A stretch of 64,000 bases of DNA, taken from positions 2,043,342 to 2,107,341 of the forward strand of contig NC_051090.1 in NCBI RefSeq assembly GCF_901709675.1, given 5' to 3'. The stretch is from Syngnathus acus. Lineage: Eukaryota > Chordata > Actinopteri > Syngnathiformes > Syngnathidae. Below are positions 54,376 through 63,883 of the stretch, piece by piece. A program made the translations under genes and the position numbers. The stretch's first letter is position 1. Every line of letters begins with the position of its first letter. The notes below the pieces were generated by a model. The model was not told where the DNA came from. It saw nothing but the letters and a program-made list of their open reading frames with translations, and made no database searches.

Positions 54376-54911
54376 ATGGCGAAGAAAATTAAAAATGACA
54401 ATTACCGAACATTTCAGAGTGAGTGAACCGAAGAAATTGCATTTGTAGGTCCAAGCTAGTCAACAGCAACTCCGTATATGGACATTAATTCAGCTAGTTT
54501 TGCCGGCGCTTTAGTAATTGTGAGGAACGGAAAGCCATTCACTGATGGCGAGTATTTCAATATTTATGCTTGATGTGGCTAATGAACTTTTTGACGACTA
54601 CACGGATAAAGAAAAGATACTCAAACGGATAAAAGACATGCCATCACCCGGACTACAAAGCCACCAGCAAAACAATGCAGCCCCAGAAGTCTCATTAATG
54701 GTGAGTTTTTTTCTTCTTGGCTTCAATATAAAAACGTTATTAGAAAGAATACATTAGTACCCTCAAAAAATAGTTGGTCTTTATTAAAATACATGTATTT
54801 CATTGTATTTAGCCCTTTTTTCTTTTTTTAAATGGTACGGCTTTCACGGGAAATTATTTTTAAAAAATGGCCATTTATTGCTCTGTCCGCCAAAAAGGTT
54901 CCCGACCCCTG
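54376..54911 (+). mobile_element. Degenerate hAT transposase remnant
   Basis: ATG 54376 begins MAKKIKNDNYRTFQSE, then TGA where transposases of this type have Trp (EWTE), and continues TEEIAFV. After a gap, GKPFTDGEYF appears in one frame and MLDVANELFDDYTDKEKILK with RIKDMP in another. These are N-terminal blocks of ZBED/GTF2IRD2-type hAT transposases. The right terminus GGTTCCCGACCCCTG is at about 54897-54911. No left terminus or target duplication was found. It is dead and probably internally deleted. Confidence 0.7.
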
Positions 54912-55063
54912 CCCCTAGCCCTAATTGGAAACTTTTTTTCCAGGTTTTATTTTTTCAAGTACGAGTATTGGTTTTTCATGTACAATAATTTTGACCCCAG
55001 TTAGTCATTTTTACTCATTAGAAATACACAATTGCAGCGTAGAAAAATGATGGTGGCAATCAA

Positions 55064-55380
55064 GATCAGCTCAGTGGCCTAGTGGTAGAGTGTCCGCCCT
55101 GAGACTGGAAGGTTGTGGGTTCAAACCCCGGCCGGGTCATACCAAAGACTATAAAAATGGGACCCATTGCCTCCCTGCTTGGCACTCAGCATTAAGGGTT
55201 GGAATTGGGGGGTTAGATCACCAACTGATTCCCGAGCGCGGCACCGCTGCTGCTCACTGCTCCCCTCTCCCCCAGGGGATGGATTAAAATCACACGGGGA
55301 TGGGTTAAATGCAGAGGACAAATTTCACCACACCCAGGTGTGTGTGTGACGATCATTGGGACTTTAATCTTTAATCTTAA
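55064..55380 (+). mobile_element. tRNA-derived SINE, copy 1
   Basis: About 315 bp with RNA polymerase III promoter boxes: box A-like TGGCCTAGTGGTAGAGTG (from 55076) and box B GGTTCAAACC (55118-55127). A conserved body (ACCAAAGACTATAAAAATGG ... CTCTCCCCCAGGGGATGG) and a tail of CTTTAAT units follow. Full head region is present. It is not a functional tRNA gene: the stem pairing is poor and the transcript would run into the body. Confidence 0.85.
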
Positions 55381-55618
55381 AATGCACGACCGTGGTTTGC
55401 TGCCACCTTCTGGATTGACTTGAATACTACAAATAATTTTCTTCATGCTGTTCATTCTTTACTGTTTAATTATTATGATTTAATCGATGTATTCCAATTT
55501 GAACTGTTTTGGAAAGAAAAAAATAATGAGGCAACATTAGATTTTTTTAAATGGATGGACATCATTGCAAAATGTTACAATACATACAATAGTTCCTTTT
55601 AATAATAAAATGCAACTT

Positions 55619-57070
55619 TCAAGGGCTGCACTGATGTTTGTCCAGCTGATATTTATAAGTGAAACTCTGAGCGCACATGTCACAAGCAAACACCTTCTCG
55701 CCCGTGTGCGACCGCATGTGGATCCTCACGTACTTCTTGTTGGTGAATCTTTTATCGCACAAGCGGCAGCCGAACAGCTTCTCGGCCAAATTTTTCCGGC
55801 AGCCGTTTTTGCTCATGTGAGCTTCCATGTCATACCTATCTCGGAATCCTTTCCCGCAAACTGAGCAGAAATGGGCATGCTTGCCCGTGTGTATATTCAT
55901 GTGTCTGAGCATGCGATGCTTAAAGGCGAATCTTTTATTGCACAATGAGCACGCAAACGCTTTCTCACCCGTGTGCGTGACCATGTGTTTTTTTAAATCG
56001 CTTGTACTGAGAAACGTTTTACCGCATTCGGAGCATTTGCGGTTTTTGTCACTTTTGGCGTCCGAAATTTCTTTAGTGTTGTCGGTGTCCGAGGAGCGGG
56101 ACATCATATCTTCCGTATCAGATAGCGGCGCCAAGTAGTTTGCTCGCGAGTGGAGATCTTCGGCTTCTGCTGACAAGCATTGTCCCGACCTGCCGCCTCG
56201 TTTGTCCTCATTTTGACGTGGCAAAGGCTGACCGTCGTTGTTGTCTTCGGTCTTTACATGGACACCAGATAGTGTGAGCATGGTGATGCCAGCCTCCTGG
56301 CAGGCTTGACTATTCCACACCTCTTCCTCTTTAATGTGGGGGGGCTCCGCAGGCTCATCCCCCATTTCTTGACTCTCCACCAACACCTGCTGCACATCTG
56401 CAACACGTAAAAAAACCACAACTTGTGTTTTAGGACTGATACTTGTTTTACTGGGTATACCATACAAATTTAATAAAACCCAATATTCTTGACTTTTCCT
56501 ACATAATACTGCAAGTGATGAAAATACGGAAGAGGATTAGGGCTAGTGAAGAAGAAAAAAATGAGGGGTGACAGGATTCTGACTTTTTTTCTCAGAATTC
56601 TGACTTTATTCTCAGAATTCTGACTTTAAAGTCAGGCGAACTTCACAGTCAATTACAACCAAGGCAACACACTCTGATTCTGTGATTTTTGTAAACAAAC
56701 CTGCTGCGAGCAGTCCAGCATGATGGTTGTAAACATTGTCGAGAAGTTTGTCAATTTGTGAAGACAATCAATGAAAAAATGAAGCACTAACAGCAAATGT
56801 TAACTCGTTTTATTTGTGTGCGAGAAATGTGCCCAATAACCTGAGTCATGTTAACAGCGTTGAAGAAAACGCCAAACCTGCTCTGTCCAGTCGAACTTGA
56901 GGGTTGAGAATAGCGTCCAGTAGGTCGCGTTGTCGCTCGTTCTCCTTTTTGGTTCGACAAAGTTCCTCCTCGTACTCCGCGATGGTTCTTTCGAAAAGTC
57001 CGAAAATCTCTTCGACGGCCACGTTAAGTCGCTGCTTCACCAACGTTCTCAAAATTTTCACTTTACACAT
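55619..57070 (-). CDS. C2H2 zinc-finger protein, unit A
   Basis: Two exons: 57070-56878 and 56397-55619, 323 aa. Exon 1 is the N-terminal module shared by this cluster (MCKVKILRTLVKQRLNVAVE ... YEEELCRTKKENERQRDLL), predicted as an amphipathic or coiled-coil segment. Exon 2 has an acidic linker (PPHIKEEEVW, VHVKTEDNND) and five fingers. Fingers 1, 2 and 4 are standard (CSECGKTFLSTSDLKKHMVTH; CSLCNKRFAFKHRMLRHMNIH; CRLCDKRFTNKKYVRIHMRSH). Finger 3 has lost its last His (HMSKNGC). Finger 5 ends KHQCSP, a C2HC form. Probably a nuclear DNA-binding protein; target unknown. The donor GTTTGG is weak but identical in unit C. Fingers 1-3 and the flanks are near-identical to unit C. Confidence 0.8.
56521..56633 (+). 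mobile_element. MITE family 2, truncated copy in the unit A intron
   Basis: About 113 bp matching the left end of the element at 51405 (TACGGAAGAGGATTAGGGC ... TTCTGACTTTAAAGTCA), with no right terminus. Compared with the unit C intron it stands in place of about 120 bp between GATGAAAAT and GGCGAACTTC. It therefore arrived, or was trimmed, after the duplication. Confidence 0.8.
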
Positions 57071-57218
57071 TTTGACACACTCACGATGGATCTCTGCTTA
57101 GCGACAAGGTGCGAAATGTGGTGTTTTTCTTTCCTTCTTAAGGGAGAAATGTGCTATTGTGTGGAACTGTGATGACCCAAAACGCCCGAGTAAACATTTC
57201 CGCCCAAAAAGCCATATC

Positions 57219-57248
57219 GCGCATGCGCATACTGAGCCGCCATCTTTG
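57219..57248 (-). promoter_or_regulatory. NRF1-like and YY1-like sites before unit A
   Basis: GCGCATGCGC (57219-57228, NRF1-type palindrome) and GCCGCCATCTTTG (about 57236-57248, containing the YY1 core CCAT). They lie 150-180 bp upstream of the unit A start. The same arrangement occurs before unit C (60549-60578, one base changed to GCGCAAGCGC), and TGCGCATGCGCA occurs before unit D (62265-62276). Housekeeping-type promoter use is inference. Confidence 0.5.
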
Positions 57249-57528
57249 GCATGTTTACGGTACGCCATTAGGGATAAAATAGATTACACTATTACGTTTG
57301 CAATTAAACAACCATAGTTGGTTTAATCATTAAACCAAACAATTTTAAACCAAAACTCGACATGTATTTTAACTATCCACCAACCATGTAATTAGAAACA
57401 TTACCAGAATAAAACCAAGAATGAATTATTATTCGATTCATTTTTTTTATTTCTTCAAATATGATCTTTAACCATATTTTACATGTACATTAACAATTGT
57501 ACCTGTGTCTTTTCGAACAATCTTCAAT

Positions 57529-57919
57529 TTATGACAAACAAAGAGAGCAAATGAAGAGCTTGCCGTCCGTGTGCTTGATGGCCGACTTGCGGGTGAATCT
57601 TTGAGGGCAAACGGAGCAGGCGAACGGTTTCTCGCCTGTGTGCCAGTCTTATCCATTTTCCTCTGACGTCACTCACTTGGGGGAATGGTTCGAAATAAAT
57701 GAAAAAAGGTGACTTAAACGCCAAACCTGCTCTGTGCAGTCGAACTTGAGGCTTGAGAATAGCCTCCAAGAGTCGTCGTTGTTGCTCTTTCTCCTCTTTG
57801 GTTCGACAAAGTTCCTCCGCGTCCTGCGCTCTCGTCCTCTCAAACAATTCAAATATTTCTTCGACAGCCACGTTCAGTCGCTGCTTCACCAGCGTTCTCA
57901 CGATTCGGACTTTACACAT
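57529..57919 (-). pseudogene. Zinc-finger gene remnant, unit B
   Basis: Exon 1 is intact (57919-57727; MCKVRIVRTLVKQRLNVAVE ... EELCRTKEEKEQQRRLLEA) with the same donor as units A and C. The expected intron and linker exon are missing: only about 75 bp later (57655) a single finger remnant follows ([20 protein letters not shown], then AIKH), joined to the start of another ([10 protein letters not shown]) and TAA at 57529-57531. The fingers resemble unit D, not units A or C. A large internal deletion has removed the linker and most fingers. It could still give a transcript but not a normal protein. Confidence 0.75.
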
Positions 57920-57929
57920 TTTCGTACAC

Positions 57930-58528
57930 GATCATAGATCCGAGTTGTTTGTTGGTGTGTTGCTAGCTAACAATGCTCCCATAGGTAGGAAACCGAGAAG
58001 TTGACCTATGACGTCATTTATAAGGGACACGCAGGAAAATGACATTACTTGTGGCAAGCCTCTTCCAATATTTGTAGTTATTGGTGGAATGTAGTCATTA
58101 ATCTAAACAGAAAATGAGGAAAAGAAATCATACCAGTATTTTTATTACATCAACAAAGGATACAGTTTTGGTTGTAATTGTATTTTATAAAATTAGTTTC
58201 TATTAGTTCTATTAAGTATTTCTTAACAATTGTGTAGATTTGGGATTATTTTGTGATTAAAAACAACTAAGCAATATCCCACAAGGATTGATGATCATTG
58301 TTTTCCAAAGTAAATGCAGATGTTTGCAAATGTTTTATTTTGATTAAACACAAACAATAAATCAGTCTGCTTCAGTGAAAGTCTAGAGAAATCAGAGAAT
58401 TATTACTTTTGACAATCTTTAGTTAAAAAATGGTTCTACGGTGATTCGATTTGATCAGATTTGTTGTTGATTAATCTGTTTGTGGCATTTTGTTATAATT
58501 TTGACTATAGGCAATCAGCAACAGCATT
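57930..58528. other. Gene-free AT-rich spacer between units B and C
   Basis: No coding, RNA or transposon features recognised apart from its border with the SINE at 58529. Contains the presumptive 5' flank of unit B. Confidence 0.4.
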
Positions 58529-58840
58529 GTTAAAGTTAAAGTCCCAATGATTGTCACACACACATCTGGGTGTGGTGAAATTTGTCCTCTGCATTTGACC
58601 CATCCCCATGTGATTTTGATCCATCCCCTGGGGGAGAGGGGAGCAGTGAGCAGCAGCGAGCAGCAGCGGCGCCGCGCTCAGGAATCATTTGGTGATCTAA
58701 CCCCCCAATTCCAACCCTTAATGCTGAGTGCCAAGCAGGGAGGCAATGGGTCCCATTTTTATAGTCTTTGGTATGACCCGGCCGGGGTTTGAACCCACAA
58801 CCTTCCAGTGGACACTCTACCACTAGGCCACTGAGCTGAC
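58529..58840 (-). mobile_element. tRNA-derived SINE, copy 2 (3'UTR of unit C)
   Basis: Same family as copy 1, opposite strand. The head has lost about 12 bases (CGCCCTGAGACT of copy 1) between the box A-like region and box B, so pol III activity is doubtful. Tail is AAAGTTAAAG-type. Its 5' end lies about 10 bp after the unit C stop codon, so it forms most of that gene's 3'UTR. Confidence 0.85.
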
Positions 58841-58850
58841 TGTGCCACTG

Positions 58851-60401
58851 TTATTGCTGACTGTCAGTGCGACGCTTATTGTGACGCTTAATGTGTAAAG
58901 CGAGTGTGTCCTTACGGGAGAAACATTTGTTACAGACGGGGCAGACAAAAGGTTTCTCCCCCGTGTGTTTTCTCACGTGTGCGCCAAACGACGAGCCCCC
59001 GGACAAACCTTTCCCGCAAACGGGGCAGGTATGGAGTTTCTTCCCGGTGTGTAATTTCATGTGATTCCGAAGCGACGCTCTACAAGACAAACTTTTAGCG
59101 CAAATCGAACACGAGTACAGTTTCTGGCCGGTGTGTTTGCTCATGTGACCTTCCATGTCGTACCTATCTCGGAATCCTTTCCCGCAAACTGAGCAGGAAT
59201 GGGCATGCTCGCCCGTGTGTATACTCATGTGTCTGAGCATGCGATGCTTAAAGGGGAATCTTTTATTGCACACTGAGCACGCAAACGCTTTCTCACCCGT
59301 GTGCGTGACCATGTGTTTTTTTAAATCGCTTTTACAGACAAACGTTTTACCGCATTCGGAGCATTTGCGTTTTTTGGCTTTTTTGGCGTACGAAACTTTA
59401 GTGTTGACGGTGTCCGAGGAGCGGGACGTCATGTCTTCCGGATCAGATAGCGGCGCCAAGTAGTTTGCTCGCGAGTGGAGATCTTCGGCTTCTGCTGACA
59501 AGCATTGTCCCGACCTGCCGCCTTGGTTGTCCTCACTTTGACGTGGCTGACCGTCGTTGTTGTCTTCGGTCTTTACATGGACACCAGATAGTGTGAGCAT
59601 GGTGATGCCAGCCTCCTGGCAGGCTTGACTATTCCACACCTCTTCCTCTTTAATGTGGGGGGGCTCCGCAGGCTCGTCCCCCATTTCTTGACTCTCCACC
59701 AACACCAGCTGCACATCTGCAACACACACAAAAAACACAACTTGTGTATTAGGACTGATACTTGTTTTACTGGGTATACTATACAAATTTAATGAAACCC
59801 AATATTCTTGACTTTTCCTACATAATACTGCAAGTGATGAAAATGAATCGTTGCATTTTTTTGTTTTTGTATCTATTTTGTCGTAGTGCTTAGAATAAAC
59901 GGGCAAGACAAAAATGGTGGTTTCCTTGACTGCGATGGCGGACTGGCGAACTTCACAGTCAATTACAACCAAGGCAACACACTCTGATTCTGTGATTTTT
60001 GTAAACAAACCTGCTGCCAGCAGTCCAGCATGATGGTTGTAAACATTGTCGCGAAGTTTGTCAATTTGTGAAGACAATCAATGAAAAAATGAACTAACAG
60101 CTAATGCTAACTCGTGGCTCTCGGATGGGGTCTCGGCCATTTTATTTGTGTGCCCAACAACCTGAGTCATGTTAACAGCGTTGACAAAAGGTGAAGAAAA
60201 CGCCAAACCTGCTCTGTCCAGTCGAACTTGAGGGTTGAGAACAGCGTCCAGTAGGTCGCGTTGTCGCTCGTTTTCCTTTTTGGTTCGACAAAGTTCCTCC
60301 TCGTACTCCGCGATGGTTCTTTCGAACAGTCCGAAAATCTCTTCGACGGCCACGTTAAGTCGCTGCTTCACCAACGATCTCAAAATTTTCACTTTACACA
60401 T
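58851..60401 (-). CDS. C2H2 zinc-finger protein, unit C
   Basis: Two exons: 60401-60209 and 59716-58851, 352 aa. Exon 1 differs from unit A by only a few residues (ILRSLVK; DAVLNPQ). The acidic linker is nearly the same (VWNSQACQEAGITML). Six standard fingers follow: CSECGKTFVCKSDLKKHMVTH-type, CSVCNKRFPFKHRM, CSVCGKGFRDRYDMEGH, CSICAKSLSCRASLRNH, CPVCGKGLSGGSSFGAH, CPVCNKCFSRKDTLALH. Every Cys/His ligand is present, so this is the most intact member. The product is predicted to be nuclear and DNA-binding. A different upstream ATG at 60077 lies in the intron and is not the likely start, since exon 1 joins in phase. Confidence 0.85.
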
Positions 60402-61084
60402 TTTGACACACTCACGATGGATCGCTGCTTAGCGACAAGGTGCGAAATGTGGTGTTTTTCTTTCCTTCTTAAAGGAGAAATGTGCTCTTGTGTGGATTGT
60501 GATGACCCAAAACGCCCGAGTAAACATTTCCGCCCAAAAAGCCATATCGCGCAAGCGCATACTGAGCCGCCATCTTTGGTATGTTTACGGTACGCCATTA
60601 GGGATAAAATAGATTACACTATTACGATTGCAATTAAACAACCATAGTTGGTTTAATGCAACCAAAACTCGACATGTATTTTAACTTTACACCAACCATG
60701 TAATTAGAAACATTACCAGAATAAAACCAAGAATGAATTATTATTCGATTCATTTTTTATTTCTTCAAATATGATCTTTAACCATATTTTACATGTACAT
60801 TAACAATTGTACCTGTGTCTTTTCGGACAATTTTCTTCAATCTATGACAAACACAATGAAGAAATGACCACAATGAAGAAAAATTTGAGATATATATCCT
60901 CGAAAAAAATCTTTACAAATATTGGATGTATGTATGGAGGGATTCATGCGTTTGTATGTAAGGACAAGGTGTCCGCTTCCACGACGGCGCACCGGTGCTT
61001 TTCCAGCTGATACTTGTACAAGAAACCCTGCGTGCACACGTTGCATCTGAAGGCTTTCTCGCCAGTGTGTGTCCTCGTGTATTA

Positions 61085-62159
61085 TCACGTTCTTTTTCCA
61101 GCAAAACGTTTTGGGACAAAGAGAGCAAATGAAGAGCTTGCCGGGTGCTTGACCTGCACGTGGTGCTTGATGGCCGACTTGCGGATGAATCTCTGAGGGC
61201 AAATGGAGCAGGCGAACGGTTTCTCGCCTGTGTGCTTGCCGCGGACGTGTATGTCCCTGTTCGACTTGACGGGGAATCTTCGAGGGCAAAACGGACACGC
61301 AAACGGTTTCTCCCCCGTGTGCGTTCGCATGTGTATCTTCAAATCGGAGTTTGTGGAGAATCTTTTAACACAACGGTCGCAACTGAAAGGCTTCTCTCCA
61401 GTGTGCGTCCTTGTGTGTCTGTTGAAAGTTCCCCTGTGGACGAAAACCTTCCCACATTCAGGGCAGATGAACTCTTTATTTCGAGCGTGATGCGCCAAAT
61501 CACCTTTGGGTATTTTACGAGTCTTCTGAGCTTCTTTTGGGTGGTTGCTGTGATCAGATTTTGAAGAGTGTGGCATCATGTTAACCGATTCAAAGCTGCC
61601 TGATTGCGAGTGTTGTCCTTTGCATTTTCTTGGCATTCTGCCGCCCCTGTTTATCTGTCCTTGACTGTGGCAAGGCTGCGAGGGCTGACCTTTGTCTTCT
61701 TCACTCTTCAGTTGGACATCAGGGGGTGCCAACATGTTTACATGAGGTTCCTCCTTCAGCGCTGGAAGCTGCTCCACATTTTGACTGCTCCATATGTTTT
61801 GTTCTTCTACTTTAATGCATGAGGAATTTGCTGGCTCCTCTTCTTGATTGGCCACCAACTGCTGCACGTCTGCAACACACAACAAAACAGATGAATTAAG
61901 GTACTATTAAATATTCCTTTGTATATTATCCAGCCGGTGGGGTTGAATTTCATATTGTGTAAAATGAAGAGAACATACCGAAGCTGGCTGCCACTTCAGA
62001 GTGGGCCAATTGTTCGCCCTGTAGTCGCACGTTGTTCTCTTTGGCTCGGCAAATTTCCTCATACTCCGCTATGGTTTTTTCAAAAAGTTGGAAAATCTCT
62101 TCGACGGCCACGTTTAGACGCTGCATTACCAACGTTCTCAGCACTTGAGTTTTGCTCAT
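61085..62159 (-). CDS. C2H2 zinc-finger protein, unit D, with broken last fingers
   Basis: Two exons: 62159-61979 and 61869-61085, 321 aa. Exon 1 (MSKTQVLRTLVMQRLNVAVE ... FQLFEKTIAEYEEICRAKEN) is a divergent version of the cluster module. The exon 2 linker has KVEEQNIWSS and LKSEEDKGQPS. Four complete fingers follow (CPECGKVFVHRGTFNRH, CDRCVKRFSTNSDLKIH, CPFCPRRFPVKSNRDIH, CSICPQRFIRKSAIKHH). Then the frame shifts near 61145: the protein ends in [17 protein letters not shown]. Two more fingers (CSLCPKTFCWKKNVIIH and CNVCTQGFLYKYQLEKH) are readable down to about 60957 in other frames. A missing base near 61143 and two missing bases near 61071 explain this. Either a truncated working gene or a young pseudogene. 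Confidence 0.72.
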
Positions 62160-62623
62160 TTTAAAAAGAGATTACGAACTATCTGCTGTTATTAATGAAA
62201 GTGTTTTTTTGCCTTCTGGATCGTTGCAACCCCATAAAAATACGAATCCGCCAACAAGCCACGCTGCGCATGCGCACACTTTGGGAAGGCTACGGCATGC
62301 CCTGTGAGACAAAAGGGTTGTGTTTTTTTTTATTTCGACTTGTATGTTCGTCACAATTAAGATTCAACATTTTTTGCACTGTAACCGCATGACTTGCCAA
62401 AATAGGCAACAGGATGAGGCTTTTGTGCTTACCTGGTCCCAATTTCAACCAGTAATTTTTGTCACCTAGCTCCATAATTACACTTCTATATGTTACTTTT
62501 GCTACCACAAAAAAAAAAGTGACATTCTAAGTTGTATACAGCAACAACATATTGGTTCATATTTTTATTTTGGTTCAAATGTTAGAATAATCCTGATTCC
62601 TGAGAGTTCATAAGAGTCTTGCT

Positions 62624-63409
62624 TCAGACAGAGCAGGAGAAGGGCTTCTCGCTCGTGTGGCTCCGCATGTGTCCCATCATGTTCCGCTTTGTGGTGAAAC
62701 GTTTATTGCATACAGAGCAAAAAAAGCGTTTCTCTCCAGTGTGCACCAGAGTGTGCCGCATCAAGTTCGCCTTGGCGGAGAAGGCCCGGCCGCACTGCGA
62801 GCAGCTAAAGCGTTTCTTGCCGTTATGACTTCTCTGGTGAGTGGACAAGTTTTGTCGGTGGCGGAAGGTTTTTGTGCAAACTGAGCAGGTGAAAGTTTTC
62901 TCTTTGGTGTGGGACCGCATGTGCGAGACCAGGGAGTCTCGCCGGCTGAAGGCTTTGCCGCAGGCCGAGCACGCGTAAGGTTTCTCCCCCGTGTGTCTTT
63001 TCATGTGACGGGTCAAAATTGCATGGCTACGGAAAGCTTTACCGCATTCGGAGCAGCTGTTGTGTTTTTTAGCTTTGCGGATCACCTTGGGAGATTCTTT
63101 GCCGTCGTCGCTGTGGTCCGTGATGTAATCAGACGAGTGTGACGTCACTTCGTCCGTATCTGACGACGGAGCAACACTATCTGGTTGCGATACTCCTGCT
63201 TCACCGTGCAGTCCTCTGTTGCTTGTCTTCTCTTCACTCGGGCTGTGATGAAGCTGCGAGGCCTGAGCTTCGTTGTCATCCTCACTCTTCACAAGCATAT
63301 TAGTGTAAGGAAAACTGCTGATGGCAGACTCCGCATGCTCCCCATCATGACCTGTCCACAAATCCTCTTCTTTAATGCTGAGGAGTTCTGGCCCGCCTTG
63401 ACTCGCCAT
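62624..63409 (-). CDS. C2H2 zinc-finger protein, unit E, ending inside a finger
   Basis: One coding exon, about 261 aa from ATG 63409 (MASQGGPELLSIKEEDLWTG). The frame also opens at 63439, but TTTTCTTTCCATCCAG there looks like a splice acceptor, with a donor near 63771 and a 5'UTR exon above it. The linker is acidic (MLVKSEDDNEAQ). Five complete fingers follow: CSECGKAFRSHAILTRH, CSACGKAFSRRDSLVSH, CSVCTKTFRHRQNLSTH, CSQCGRAFSAKANLMRH, CSVCNKRFTTKRNMMGH. A sixth begins CSV and stops (TGA where Cys is expected). It lacks the N-terminal module exon of units A-D. Predicted nuclear DNA-binding protein. Confidence 0.8.
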   Translation of the reverse strand: MASQGGPELLSIKEEDLWTGHDGEHAESAISSFPYTNMLVKSEDDNEAQASQLHHSPSEEKTSNRGLHGEAGVSQPDSVAPSSDTDEVTSHSSDYITDHSDDGKESPKVIRKAKKHNSCSECGKAFRSHAILTRHMKRHTGEKPYACSACGKAFSRRDSLVSHMRSHTKEKTFTCSVCTKTFRHRQNLSTHQRSHNGKKRFSCSQCGRAFSAKANLMRHTLVHTGEKRFFCSVCNKRFTTKRNMMGHMRSHTSEKPFSCSV

Positions 63410-63856
63410 CGTCAGGAGCTGGATGGAAAGAAAATCCATGGTTAGACCAATAACGTAGAGAAGTACAGTAACGGTTTGTATTCAAATGTAACATTATACT
63501 AACTAGCATGCTAAGCTAAACGGAGAGCCTACCGAGTATACGAAGACAAGCTAATCGCAAAACATTTTATATTCATTTGCGGATATACGTGTATAATACA
63601 CGTGGACTAACAGAAGCTCAAGAGGTTACTACACAAAGGAGACAAGGGTTCTTGATGTTTACTGTGAGCTTAGCTTTCTTTAACATCACAGCCACACCGT
63701 ACAACTAGTGAGACAAACGAAATGGTGTACACTTACATAAACTTGGGTTTACAAAACATACATACCACTTTGGCCTGAAAGTGAACAAACGGGGTAATTT
63801 ACTTGAACTTTTTAACTTCGCGGTAACGCGTGGCTGTTTCCTATCGCGCTGCTGCA

Positions 63857-63883
63857 TTACGTCACTTCCGGAAACAGGAAGTG
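63857..63883 (-). promoter_or_regulatory. CRE-like and ETS sites at the unit E promoter
   Basis: TTACGTCA (63857-63864; TGACGTAA on minus) directly abuts ACTTCCGG, and a second ETS core ACAGGAAGTG lies at 63874-63883. They sit about 90 bp upstream of the inferred first-exon donor, as in TATA-less housekeeping promoters. Motifs seen; function inferred. Confidence 0.5.

Noticed and set aside
55064-55140. Possible tRNA gene
   Set aside because: Box A/B are present but the cloverleaf is poor and the sequence continues into a repeated SINE body found again at 58529.
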